Shown here piece after piece: positions 1 through 8,796 of a stretch of 64,000 bases of DNA. The position numbers were made by a program, and so were the translations under genes. The DNA lies in contig JYOD01000050.1 of assembly GCA_000955785.1 (NCBI GenBank), positions 102,107 through 166,106 on the forward strand, read 5' to 3'. The notes beneath the pieces are model-generated. The model had not been told where the DNA came from and did not search any database. It saw only the letters and a program-made list of their open reading frames with translations. Position 1 is the stretch's first letter. The number at the start of each line of letters is the position of its first letter. Origin of the DNA: Burkholderiaceae bacterium 16 (GTDB taxonomy: Bacteria; Pseudomonadota; Gammaproteobacteria; Burkholderiales; Burkholderiaceae).

Positions 1-60
1 TGCATTCGCGTTGCGCCTGGACATTGAACGGTGCGCTGCCTAGACTTCAGCGGACTGGAC

Positions 61-77
61 AACTGGTCAAACCAATT
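61..77. promoter_or_regulatory. Candidate operator for a FadR-type GntR regulator
   Basis: The 17 bases AACTGGTCAAACCAATT form an inverted repeat (TGGT, three bases, ACCA). As recalled, the PdhR/LldR-type consensus is AATTGGTnnnACCAATT, which differs from this site at one position. It lies about 100 bases before the start of a FadR-subfamily GntR gene, so autoregulation or control of a gene off the left edge is likely. The match is seen; binding is inferred. Confidence 0.55.
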
Positions 78-178
78 TCGCGCCGCGAGCCGGCGGCGCG
101 GGCTTGCGAAACACCGCAACCGCCAGCGCACGATTCGCGCACTGGAGATCTGTGCTGGCCACTCGGGGCTGCTTGTCC

Positions 179-934
179 ATGCCTATCCAATCGATCGAGC
201 CGCAGCGCCTTTACCGCCAGATCAGCAACCAGTTGCGCGGGTTGATCCTGGCCGGCGAGTTCCCGGTGGGCTCGCGCCTGCCGGCGGAGCGGGATCTGTC
301 GGTGCAGCTCGGCGTGAGCCGGCCGTCGCTGCGCGAGGCATTGATTGCGCTCGAGGTCGAGGGCTATATCGAGGTGCGGATGGGCTCGGGCATCTATGTG
401 TGCGAGCCGCCTTCGCACGCCGATGCGGGCTTCGACCTGTCCGGCGAGGAAGGGCCGCTCGAACTGATCCGCGCCCGCGCGCTGGTGGAAGGCGAGGTTG
501 CCGCGCTGGCGGCAAGGAGCGGGCGCAAGGCCCAGTTCGACGCGATCGAGGAGGCGATCGCGCAGATGGCCGCCGACGCCGCCGCGGGCCTCACGCCGCT
601 CGATGCCGACCGCCTGTTCCACGTGCGCGTGGCCGAAGCCACCGGCAACAGCGTGCTGGTGGGCGTGGTGCGGAGGCTCTTCGACCTGCGCCTGGGCCCG
701 CTGTTCGATCAGTTGGACAGCCACTTCGAAACGCCCGGGGTATGGGCCCGGGCGATCACGGAGCACCGTGCAGTGCTGGCGGCGCTGCGCGGCAAGGATC
801 CCGAGCTGGCGCGCGCGCTGATACAGCGGCACATGGATATCGCCTACCGCCGCCTGACGTCCAGCCTGACCCGCGCGCGCAGGCGCCCGGCCGGCACCTT
901 GCGCGCCGCGCCGCGCGCCGGGAAAGCGTCCTGA
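179..934 (+). CDS. FadR-subfamily GntR transcriptional regulator (FCD domain)
   Basis: A 251-residue cytoplasmic DNA-binding regulator. An N-terminal winged helix (about residues 10-75, with LPAERDLSVQLGVSRPSLRE typical of GntR) is followed by a helical FCD ligand domain. The FCD part shows the acidic/His metal-binding pattern (DRLFH near 147, EH near 198, RHMD near 217) found in lactate, glycolate or pyruvate-sensing members such as LldR, GlcC and PdhR. I chose the ATG at 179 because the 25 residues that an upstream start at 104 would add do not resemble the family. The effector and target genes are not in the window; a target off the left edge is plausible. The family call is firm; the specific ligand is unknown. 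Confidence 0.9.
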   Translation: MPIQSIEPQRLYRQISNQLRGLILAGEFPVGSRLPAERDLSVQLGVSRPSLREALIALEVEGYIEVRMGSGIYVCEPPSHADAGFDLSGEEGPLELIRARALVEGEVAALAARSGRKAQFDAIEEAIAQMAADAAAGLTPLDADRLFHVRVAEATGNSVLVGVVRRLFDLRLGPLFDQLDSHFETPGVWARAITEHRAVLAALRGKDPELARALIQRHMDIAYRRLTSSLTRARRRPAGTLRAAPRAGKAS

Positions 935-1010
935 CGGGCCGCGGCCGGACCGGCTTTGCTACACTTGGCCGATTCCCGCATTTCACCTCCCCCAATTCAC
1001 TCGGATTCGC

Positions 1011-2678
1011 ATGGCACAGTACGTTTTCACCATGAACCGCGTGGGCAAGATCGTTCCGCCCAAGCGTCACATTCTCAAGGACATCTCGCTGTCCTTCTTC
1101 CCGGGCGCCAAGATCGGCGTGCTGGGCCTGAACGGCTCGGGCAAGTCGACCGTGCTGAAGATCATGGCGGGCATCGACAAGGAGATCGAGGGCGAAGCCA
1201 CGCCCATGCCCAACCTGAACATCGGCTACCTGCCGCAGGAACCGCAGCTCGATCCCGAACAGACGGTGCGCGAATCGGTGGAAGCGGCGCTGGGCGGCGT
1301 GTTCGAGGCACGCCAGAAGCTCGATGAGATCTACGCAGCCTATGCGGAACCGGACGCCGACTTCGACGCGCTGGCGGCGGACCAGGCCAGGTACGAAGCG
1401 ATCCTCGCGGCCAGCGACGGCAACAACGCCGAGCTGCAGCTGGAAATCGCAGCCGACGCGCTGCGCCTGCCGCCCTGGGACGCCAAGGTGGGCAACCTGT
1501 CCGGCGGCGAGAAGCGCCGCGTGGCGCTGTGCCGCCTGCTGCTGTCGCGCCCCGACATGCTGCTGCTCGACGAACCCACCAACCACCTGGATGCGGAATC
1601 GGTGGAGTGGCTGGAGCAGTTCCTCACGCGCTTCCCCGGCACCGTGGTGGCGGTGACCCACGATCGCTACTTCCTGGACAACGCGGCCGAGTGGATCCTG
1701 GAACTGGACCGCGGCCACGGCATCCCCTGGAAGGGCAACTACAGCTCCTGGCTGGACCAGAAGGAAGCCCGCCTGAAGCAGGAAGAGTCGAGCGAGTCGG
1801 CCCGGCAGAAGGCGCTGCACAAGGAACTGGAATGGGTGCGGCAGAACCCGAAGGGGCGCCAGGCCAAGTCCAAGGCGCGTCTGGCGCGCTTCGACGAACT
1901 GAACAGCCAGGAATACCAGAAGCGCAACGAAACCCAGGAAATCTTCATCCCCGCGGGTGAGCGCCTGGGCAACGAGGTGATCGAATTCAACGGTGTGAGC
2001 AAGGCCTACGGCGACCGCCTGCTGATCGACGACCTCAGCTTCAAGGTGCCGCCTGGCGCCATCGTCGGCATCATCGGCCCGAACGGCGCCGGCAAGTCGA
2101 CCTTCTTCCGCATGCTCACCGGCAAGGAAACGCCGGACAGCGGCGAGATCAAGGTGGGCCCGACCGTGAAGATGGCCTACGTGGACCAGAGCCGCGATGC
2201 GCTCGACGGCAGCAAGACCGTGTTCGAAGAGATCTCCGGCGGCGCCGACGTGCTGACCGTGGGCCGCTACGAAACGCCGTCGCGCGCCTATATCGGCCGC
2301 TTCAACTTCAAGGGCTCGGACCAGCAGAAGCACGTGGGCACGCTTTCGGGCGGCGAGCGCGGGCGTCTGCACCTGGCCAAGACGCTGATCTCCGGCGGCA
2401 ACGTGCTGCTGCTCGATGAACCGTCCAACGACCTGGACGTGGAAACGCTGCGCGCGCTGGAAGATGCGCTGCTGGAGTTCGCCGGCTGCGTGATGGTGAT
2501 CTCGCACGATCGCTGGTTCCTGGACCGGATCGCCACCCACATCCTGGCCTTTGAGGGCGAGTCGCACGTGGAGTTCTTCCCGGGCAACTACCAGGAGTAC
2601 GAGGCCGACAAGAAGCGCCGCCTCGGCGAGGAGGGCGCCAAGCCCAAGCGTATCCGCTACAAGCCTATCGCGCGATAA
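1011..2678 (+). CDS. ettA: Energy-dependent translational throttle protein EttA (ABC-F)
   Basis: A 555-residue cytosolic ABC-F ATPase that binds the ribosomal E site and gates entry into elongation according to ATP/ADP ratio. Two ABC domains are visible: Walker A GLNGSGKST (39-47), signature LSGGEKRRVALCRLL and Walker B with DEPTNHLD near 183-194; then GPNGAGKST near 356 and LSGGERGRL with DEPSNDLD near 466-477. Between them lies the charged arm linker (about 240-320, rich in Lys/Arg/Glu/Gln). No membrane segments are present. Length matches E. coli EttA. It is transcribed alone and ends at a strong hairpin 55 bases downstream. Confidence 0.97.
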   Translation: MAQYVFTMNRVGKIVPPKRHILKDISLSFFPGAKIGVLGLNGSGKSTVLKIMAGIDKEIEGEATPMPNLNIGYLPQEPQLDPEQTVRESVEAALGGVFEARQKLDEIYAAYAEPDADFDALAADQARYEAILAASDGNNAELQLEIAADALRLPPWDAKVGNLSGGEKRRVALCRLLLSRPDMLLLDEPTNHLDAESVEWLEQFLTRFPGTVVAVTHDRYFLDNAAEWILELDRGHGIPWKGNYSSWLDQKEARLKQEESSESARQKALHKELEWVRQNPKGRQAKSKARLARFDELNSQEYQKRNETQEIFIPAGERLGNEVIEFNGVSKAYGDRLLIDDLSFKVPPGAIVGIIGPNGAGKSTFFRMLTGKETPDSGEIKVGPTVKMAYVDQSRDALDGSKTVFEEISGGADVLTVGRYETPSRAYIGRFNFKGSDQQKHVGTLSGGERGRLHLAKTLISGGNVLLLDEPSNDLDVETLRALEDALLEFAGCVMVISHDRWFLDRIATHILAFEGESHVEFFPGNYQEYEADKKRRLGEEGAKPKRIRYKPIAR

Positions 2679-2731
2679 GCACGATCGGCACGATCAGCCT
2701 GGCGGCGTCCGGTTACGGGCCGCCAGCGGAC

Positions 2732-2757
2732 AAGGGCCCCGCTCGCGCGGGGCCCTT
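2732..2757 (+). terminator. Intrinsic terminator after ettA
   Basis: An 11-base stem (AAGGGCCCCGC with its complement) closes on the 4-base loop TCGC and is followed by TTGCTTTTTG. It lies between ettA and the convergent phosphoesterase gene and may serve both. Confidence 0.85.
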
Positions 2758-2778
2758 TGCTTTTTGCGTGTCCGCGTT

Positions 2779-3942
2779 TTACGCCACATCCGCATTGAGC
2801 GGCGGCGCCGGCTTGCGCACCAGCTTCAGCCTTGTGATCTCCGACGGCGCCCCAAGCCGCTTGGGTGGCCCCCAGTAACCGGTCCCCCGGCTCACATATA
2901 CCCACATCGCCTCATGCCGGTTCAACCCGGCTGTATAAGGCTGTTGCATCGGCACGAACAGATTCCACGGCCAGAACTGGCCGCCATGCGTATGCCCGGA
3001 CAACTGCAGGTCGAATCCGGCGTCGGACGCGGCCGGCGCGGTGCGCGGCTGGTGCGCCAGCAGCACGCGCGCGGCCACCACAGCCGGCGCGCCGTGCAGC
3101 GCGCGCTCCGGGTCGCTGCGATGGTTTTCGTCGAAGCGGTGGGCCGTGTAGTCGGTCACGCCGGCCAGCACCAGCGCTTCCTCTTCCTCGCCGATCACCA
3201 CGTGCTCGTTCATCAGCACGCGCAGCCCCAGCCGGCGCAGTTCGACGATCCACGGATCGGCGCCGACGTAGTACTCGTGATTGCCGGTGACGAAGAAGGT
3301 GCCGTGGCGTGCTTTCAGGTCGCCCAGCGGCGCGGTGTGACGGGACAGTTCGCACACGGTGCCGTCGACCAGGTCGCCGGTGATGGCGATGGCGTCCGGC
3401 TGCAGTCCGTTGACGCGCGCGACGATGCGTTCCAGATAGGCGCGCTTGATGGTGGGGCCAACATGGATATCGCTGATCTGCACGATGGTGAAATCGTGCA
3501 GCGAGTCGGGCAGGCCAGCGATAGGCACTTCCACCTCCACCACCTGCGCCAGCCGCCGCGCATTGAACAGCCCCAGCGCGGTGACCAGCAATGCCAGCAC
3601 CGGTACCGCGGCTGCGGTGCGCGATAGCAGCCAGGCCGGGTGCCAGCCAGTGACGGCGCCCGCCAACAGCACAACGTCGCGCGCCAGCGTCAGCATCAGC
3701 AGCGAGGAAAAGAAGCCCATTGCCAGCATGCCTACCCAGGTGAGCGCGTCGCACCATGGCTGGTCCAGGCGCCGCGCGAGCAGGCCGGCGGGGATCAGCG
3801 GCCAGGACAGCGCCAGCCACGCCATGGCCAGCGCCTTGACGGCGAACGCCACCGGCAGGTCGGGTAACAGGCGCAGGCCGATGTAGCCGTGTAAAAGGCC
3901 AACCATGATGGCAGCGACGAAAACGGTGGTGCGAGGGGGCAT
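2779..3942 (-). CDS. Membrane-anchored metallophosphoesterase (YkuE/YaeI-like)
   Basis: A 387-residue protein with about four hydrophobic segments in residues 1-130, followed by a calcineurin-type phosphoesterase domain. The metal-ligand motifs are all there in order: SDIH (157-160), GDLVDG (189-194), GNHEYY (220-225), LAHQPR near 297 and GHTHGG (316-321). Relatives with this architecture are membrane-associated and hydrolyse phosphodiesters; YaeI and YkuE are the named homologues, with UDP-diacylglucosamine or other lipid-linked substrates suggested for some. The substrate here is not evident from context. It is convergent with ettA and stands alone. Confidence 0.88.
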   Translation of the reverse strand: MPPRTTVFVAAIMVGLLHGYIGLRLLPDLPVAFAVKALAMAWLALSWPLIPAGLLARRLDQPWCDALTWVGMLAMGFFSSLLMLTLARDVVLLAGAVTGWHPAWLLSRTAAAVPVLALLVTALGLFNARRLAQVVEVEVPIAGLPDSLHDFTIVQISDIHVGPTIKRAYLERIVARVNGLQPDAIAITGDLVDGTVCELSRHTAPLGDLKARHGTFFVTGNHEYYVGADPWIVELRRLGLRVLMNEHVVIGEEEEALVLAGVTDYTAHRFDENHRSDPERALHGAPAVVAARVLLAHQPRTAPAASDAGFDLQLSGHTHGGQFWPWNLFVPMQQPYTAGLNRHEAMWVYVSRGTGYWGPPKRLGAPSEITRLKLVRKPAPPLNADVA

Positions 3943-4388
3943 GCCGCCTCCAGGAGAGCGGACGCACGGAACATTGTGGCGTCCTGTTTTGTTTTACATC
4001 ATTCCGGCGCAATGGCGCAGGTGTAACCGCAGGCGAACTGCCGGATTTCCGCAGCCTGCGTGCCCGCAGCGGTACCCGCATGTCTGGCCGGCAGCGCTTT
4101 TGCCACGCGATGCATGACGTAGCTAGTTGAGGCTGCCGGCTGGCACATTCAAGAGCCAGGCACGGTGTTGGGCACATTGCCTTCTGGCCAACGCAAGATG
4201 CGTACCCTGGCAAGTATTGAAAGTCGCACCCCGCAGGGGGCGTGCGGTTTCACGGCGCTTTCTAAAGTACTTAACACGCCGCAAAAAAGATTGAATTGTG
4301 CGCTTTTCGCTCCTGCGATTAACTTGCCAGGCTAGTTGCGTCCGTTCGGCAGCCGCCGGCCGGGCAGGCGAATGCGGGAGGGTTGGGA
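3943..4388. other. Intergenic region between phosphoesterase and RND operon
   Basis: About 445 bases between two divergent genes, so it must contain the promoters of both. An A/T-richer patch runs from about 4258 to 4325 (TTCTAAAGTACTTAA, then AAAAAAGATTGAATT) and is the likeliest place for the efflux promoter. No regulator gene and no clear operator palindrome were found. Confidence 0.5.
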
Positions 4389-5618
4389 ATGAAGTGGACG
4401 GGTCGACGGTGGACGGCATTGCTGCCAGTGGCAACAGCGTGGGCGCTGGCCGCCTGCGGCAAGCAGGAAGCGCCGCCTGCGGCGCAGCAGGCGGTGCCGG
4501 TGCAGGTCGTCAAGACCGTGGCGCAGGATCTGCCGGTCACCTTCGAGTTCGTGGGCCAGACCCAGAGCGACCAGGCGGTCGACATCCGCGGCCGGGTGTC
4601 CGGCTTCCTGGTGAAGCGGGCCTATGTGGAAGGCGCCATGGTCAAGGCCGGCCAGTTGCTGTTCGAGATCGACCACAAGCCCTTCCAGGCCCAGCTCGAC
4701 GCAGCCAGGGCGCAACTGGCGCAAGAGCGCGCCCGGCTGGAGGTGGCGCGCGCCAACCTGGCACGGGTCAAGCCGCTGGCCGAGCGCAACGCGCTGTCGG
4801 CAAAAGACCTCGACGATGCCACCGGCAACTATCACGCCGCCGCGGCCGGGGTGGAACAGGCCCGCGCGCAGGTCGAGGAGCAGCAGCTCAACCTGTCCTA
4901 CACCTATGTGCGCTCGCCGGTGGATGGTGTGTCCAGCTCCGCCGTGCTGCCGGAGGGCGCCTACGTTAGCACGACCAACAGCTTGCTGACCACGGTGTCC
5001 ACGCTGACGCCGATGCGCATCAATTTCAGTGTCTCCGAACCCCAGACTCTCGAATTCCGCGCCCAGCAGGCCAGCAAGCAGATGGTGCCGCCTCCCGACC
5101 AGCACTACGCGGTCACCGTGGTGCTTGCCGACGGCAGCGAGTTTCCCCGCAAGGGCCGCATTACCTTTACCGATGCCACTTACAACCAGCAGACAGGTAC
5201 GTACCTGGTACGCGCGGAGATGCCCAACCCCGAGGGCACGCTGCGCCCCGGCCAGTTCGTGCGGGTGCTGGTGAGCGGCGCCACGCGGCCCGGTGCCATC
5301 GTGGTGCCGCAGCGCGCCGTGGTCCACGGGCCCAAGGGCGACCTGGTCTTCGTGGTAGACAAGGACGGCAAGGCCACGCCCCGGCCGGTGACCGTGGGTG
5401 ACCTCTCCGGTTCGATGTGGCGCATCGCCCAGGGCCTGGGGCCCGGCGAGACGGTGGTGGTAGACGGCGCGAGCAAGCTTGCGCCGGGCGCGCCCGTCAA
5501 GATCACCGGCGAAGCGCCGCCGGCCGCCGTGGGGGTGGGCAGCGTGCCGGCTTCCGCCCCGTCGGCCCAGTCCGCGCCAGCCGGGGGTGAGGCCAGCCCC
5601 GTGGCCAAGTCCTCCTGA
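4389..5618 (+). CDS. RND efflux periplasmic adaptor (membrane fusion lipoprotein)
   Basis: A 409-residue HlyD/AcrA-type adaptor linking the inner-membrane pump to the outer-membrane channel. A lipoprotein signal ends with LAAC, placing the acylated Cys at residue 23. It is followed by a lipoyl/barrel-sandwich half, a helical hairpin rich in Ala/Glu/Arg (about 95-165), the second lipoyl half with the usual YVRSPVDGV, then beta-barrel and membrane-proximal domains, and an Ala/Pro/Ser-rich tail. I chose the ATG at 4389 because a GGGAGGGTTGGG purine stretch lies just before it. It is the first gene of a three-gene operon, 13 bases before the permease. Substrate not deducible. Confidence 0.95.
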   Translation: MKWTGRRWTALLPVATAWALAACGKQEAPPAAQQAVPVQVVKTVAQDLPVTFEFVGQTQSDQAVDIRGRVSGFLVKRAYVEGAMVKAGQLLFEIDHKPFQAQLDAARAQLAQERARLEVARANLARVKPLAERNALSAKDLDDATGNYHAAAAGVEQARAQVEEQQLNLSYTYVRSPVDGVSSSAVLPEGAYVSTTNSLLTTVSTLTPMRINFSVSEPQTLEFRAQQASKQMVPPPDQHYAVTVVLADGSEFPRKGRITFTDATYNQQTGTYLVRAEMPNPEGTLRPGQFVRVLVSGATRPGAIVVPQRAVVHGPKGDLVFVVDKDGKATPRPVTVGDLSGSMWRIAQGLGPGETVVVDGASKLAPGAPVKITGEAPPAAVGVGSVPASAPSAQSAPAGGEASPVAKSS

Positions 5619-5631
5619 TACGGAGACCGCC

Positions 5632-8600
5632 ATGCTCTCCGCCTTCTGCGTCCAGCGGCCCATCTTTGCGGCGGTACTGTCGCTAATCATCGTGATCGGC
5701 GGCCTGGTCTCGATGTTCGCCCTGCCGATCGCCCAGTACCCCGACATCACCCCGCCGCAGGTCACGGTCAGCGCCACCTATGCCGGCGCGGATTCCGACA
5801 CCGTGGCACAGACTGTCGCGGCGCCCATCGAGACCCAGGTCAACGGCGCCGACAACATGATCTACATGCAGTCGACGTCGTCACCCACCGGGTCGATGAC
5901 GCTCAACGTGTATTTCGACATCGGCACCGATCCCGACACCGCGCAGGTGCAGGTGCAGAACCGCGTCAACCTGGCGCTGCCGCAGCTGCCCGACACCGTG
6001 CAGAAGACCGGCATCAATGTGCAGAAGCGCTCCTCCAGTTTCCTGCTGCTGATCGGCGTGTATTCGCCCGATGACAGCTTCGACCAGCAGTACATCAACA
6101 ACTACGCCAACCTCTATGTGCTCGACGCGATCAAGCGCGTCAACGGCGCCAACCAGGCGCAGATCATGGGTTCGGCCGACCTTGCCATGCGGATCTGGCT
6201 CAAGCCTGACCGCATGGCGGCGCTGGGCATCACCGCGCAGGACGTGCAACGCGCGGTGCAGAGCCAGAATGAACAGTTCGGCGCCGGCAGCGTGGGCCAG
6301 GCGCCCAACAGCAAACCGGTGGAACTGACCTTCCCGCTGGTCACGCCGGGCCGCCTGACCACGCCGGAGCAGTTCGAGAACATCATCCTGCGCGCCGACA
6401 ACACCGGCGCCGCCGTGGTGCGCCTGCGCGACGTGGGCCGCGCCGAGATCGGCCAGCAGCAGTACACGCTGCGCTCCGCGCTCAACGGCAAGCCGGCCAC
6501 CATCATCGCCGTGTACCAGCAGCCCGGCTCCAATGCGCTGCAGGTGGCCAAGGACGTGCAGAAGGCGCTGGACGAGATGTCCAAGACCTTCCCGAAAGGT
6601 GTGAGCTACAAGGTGGCGCTCGACACCACCGAATTCGTGCGCGCATCCATCGACGAGGTGGTGCACACCCTGATCGAGGCGGTGATCCTGGTGGTGCTGG
6701 TGGTGTTTATCTTCCTGCAGAACGTGCGCGCCACCATCATCCCGGTGCTGGCGGTGTTCGTCTCGATCCTCGGCACCTTTGCCGGGCTGCTGGCGTTGGG
6801 TTTCTCGATCAACCTGCTGACCTTGTTCGCGCTGGTGCTGGCGATCGGCATCGTGGTCGACGACGCCATCGTGGTGGTGGAAAACGTCGAGCGCAATATG
6901 GCGGAGTTCCACCTGTCGCCGAAGGACGCCACGCTGCGCGCGATGAAGGAAGTGACCGGCCCGGTGATCGCCATCGTGCTGGTGCTCTCGGCGGTGTTTA
7001 TCCCGGTGGCCTTCGTCTCGGGCACCACCGGGCAGTTGTACCGGCAGTTCGCGCTGACCATCGTGGTGTCGGTGGTGATCTCGGGCTTCGTCGCGCTGAC
7101 CTTGTCGCCGGCGCTGGCCGCGCTGATCCTCAAGCCGGGCCATCACGAGCCGTGGCGCGGCTTTGTCTGGTTCAACAAGCGCTTCGACCGGCTGGTGCAC
7201 CACTATGGCGGCTGGGTGCGCGTGTTCATGCGGCGCTCGGTGGTGGCGCTGCTTTGCTTCGGCCTGATGCTGCTGGCGGTGTGGCAGTTGTTCAGCCGGA
7301 TTCCCACCGCCTTCGTGCCATCCGAGGACCAGGGCTATGTGCTGGTGGCGGTGATGATGCCGGATTCCGCCAGCCTGGACCGTACCGAGAAAATCACCTC
7401 GCAGGTGGCAGCCATGTTCCGCGAGCACCCCGCGGTGCAGGACGCCTCCGCGCTGTCCGGCTACAGCTTTATCGACAGCCAGTACAAGACCAATGCCGGC
7501 ACGGTCTTCGTCGCCATGAAGCCATTCGGCGAGCGCGACAAGCCCGACCTGCTGGTGCCGGGCATATTGCAGTCGATCACGCCGAAGCTGCGCGCCATTC
7601 CCGAAGCCATCATCATCCCGGTCAATCCGCCGTCGATCCCCGGACTGGGCTCGCAGGGCGGCTTCGAGTTCTGGCTGCAAAGCCGCGGTACCGGCACCAC
7701 CGCGGAGCTGGAGGCGACTACGCGCGCCTTTATCAAGGCCGCCGCCAGCCATCCGGAACTGGGCCACCTCAACAGCACCATCCAGGCCGCCTCGCGCCAG
7801 ATGCGGGTGGAAGTGGACAAGGAGAAGGCGGAGACCATGGGCGTGCCCATTGCCGATGTCTATGGCACGCTGCAGACGCAATTCGGCTCCCTCTACATCA
7901 GCCAGTTCTCGCAATACAGCCGGGTCTGGCAGGTGATCCTGCAGGCCGAGCCGCAGTACCGCGCCAATCCGAACGACCTGCAGTTCCTCTACGTGCGCCA
8001 GCAAAGCGGGGCGATGGCGCCGGTGTCCGGCCTGCTCAAGACCACCTACAGCAGCGGCCCCGACCTGCTGTCGCGCTTCAATAACTTCCCGGCGGCCAAG
8101 ATTACCGGCGATGCCGCGCCTGGCTACAGCTCGGGCCAGGCGCTGGCGGCGATGGAGGCGGTGGCGAAGGAAGCGTTGCCGGTGGGCTACGCCTACGGCT
8201 GGAGCGGCGAGGCGTTCGAGGCAAAGAAGTCGGGCAACACCACCACCATCGTGTTCGTGTTCGGCATCGTGATGGTGTTCCTGATCCTGGCCGCGCAGTA
8301 CGAGTCGTGGTCGTTGCCGCTCTCAATCCTGAGCGCGGTGCCATTTGGCCTCTTCGGCGCGCTGATCGCCATCCTGATGCGTGGCTTGTCCAATGACGTG
8401 TATTTCCAGATCGGCATGGTCACGCTGATCGGGCTGGCGGCGAAGAACGCCATCCTGATCGTGGAGTTCGCGGTGATGAAGCAGAAGGAGGGCATGTCGC
8501 ACGCCGACGCCGCGGTGGAGGCGGCCAAGCTGCGGCTGCGGCCGATCGTGATGACGTCGCTGGCCTTTATCCTGGGCGCGGTGCCGCTGTTTATCGCCAG

Positions 8601-8796
8601 CGGTGCGGGCTCCAACGCCCGGCACTCGATCGGCACCGGCATCATCGGCGGCATGATTGCCGCGACCACGCTGGCGCTGGTGTTCGTGCCGCTGTTCTCC
8701 TACCTGATCGGCACGGCCGCCGACAAATGGGCCAGCCGCAAAGGCGCGCCGGCCCCGGCTGTGCAGTCCGAAGCCGCGGCGGGAGAGGCATCGTGA
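5632..8796 (+). CDS. RND multidrug efflux permease, HAE1 family (AcrB/MexB-like)
   Basis: A 1054-residue inner-membrane proton/drug antiporter of the usual family length. The N-terminus (CVQRPIFAAVLSLIIVIGG) is the first transmembrane helix of HAE1 pumps. The paired Asp of the proton relay (GIVVDDAIVVVEN, about residues 409-410) is intact, and the second half repeats the pattern (GLAAKNAILIVEFA). Two large periplasmic porter loops separate the helices. The start at 5632 follows GGAGACCGCC and gives the conserved N-terminus; reading from 5479 would run into the adaptor gene. Its stop overlaps the next gene by four bases, indicating translational coupling. Confidence 0.97.
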   Translation: MLSAFCVQRPIFAAVLSLIIVIGGLVSMFALPIAQYPDITPPQVTVSATYAGADSDTVAQTVAAPIETQVNGADNMIYMQSTSSPTGSMTLNVYFDIGTDPDTAQVQVQNRVNLALPQLPDTVQKTGINVQKRSSSFLLLIGVYSPDDSFDQQYINNYANLYVLDAIKRVNGANQAQIMGSADLAMRIWLKPDRMAALGITAQDVQRAVQSQNEQFGAGSVGQAPNSKPVELTFPLVTPGRLTTPEQFENIILRADNTGAAVVRLRDVGRAEIGQQQYTLRSALNGKPATIIAVYQQPGSNALQVAKDVQKALDEMSKTFPKGVSYKVALDTTEFVRASIDEVVHTLIEAVILVVLVVFIFLQNVRATIIPVLAVFVSILGTFAGLLALGFSINLLTLFALVLAIGIVVDDAIVVVENVERNMAEFHLSPKDATLRAMKEVTGPVIAIVLVLSAVFIPVAFVSGTTGQLYRQFALTIVVSVVISGFVALTLSPALAALILKPGHHEPWRGFVWFNKRFDRLVHHYGGWVRVFMRRSVVALLCFGLMLLAVWQLFSRIPTAFVPSEDQGYVLVAVMMPDSASLDRTEKITSQVAAMFREHPAVQDASALSGYSFIDSQYKTNAGTVFVAMKPFGERDKPDLLVPGILQSITPKLRAIPEAIIIPVNPPSIPGLGSQGGFEFWLQSRGTGTTAELEATTRAFIKAAASHPELGHLNSTIQAASRQMRVEVDKEKAETMGVPIADVYGTLQTQFGSLYISQFSQYSRVWQVILQAEPQYRANPNDLQFLYVRQQSGAMAPVSGLLKTTYSSGPDLLSRFNNFPAAKITGDAAPGYSSGQALAAMEAVAKEALPVGYAYGWSGEAFEAKKSGNTTTIVFVFGIVMVFLILAAQYESWSLPLSILSAVPFGLFGALIAILMRGLSNDVYFQIGMVTLIGLAAKNAILIVEFAVMKQKEGMSHADAAVEAAKLRLRPIVMTSLAFILGAVPLFIASGAGSNARHSIGTGIIGGMIAATTLALVFVPLFSYLIGTAADKWASRKGAPAPAVQSEAAAGEAS

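Noticed and set aside
756..2567. A 603-residue minus-strand frame
   Set aside because: Antisense to ettA, whose Walker and signature motifs are unambiguous.
5881..8004. A 707-residue minus-strand frame
   Set aside because: Antisense to the RND permease; no ribosome site and no domain.
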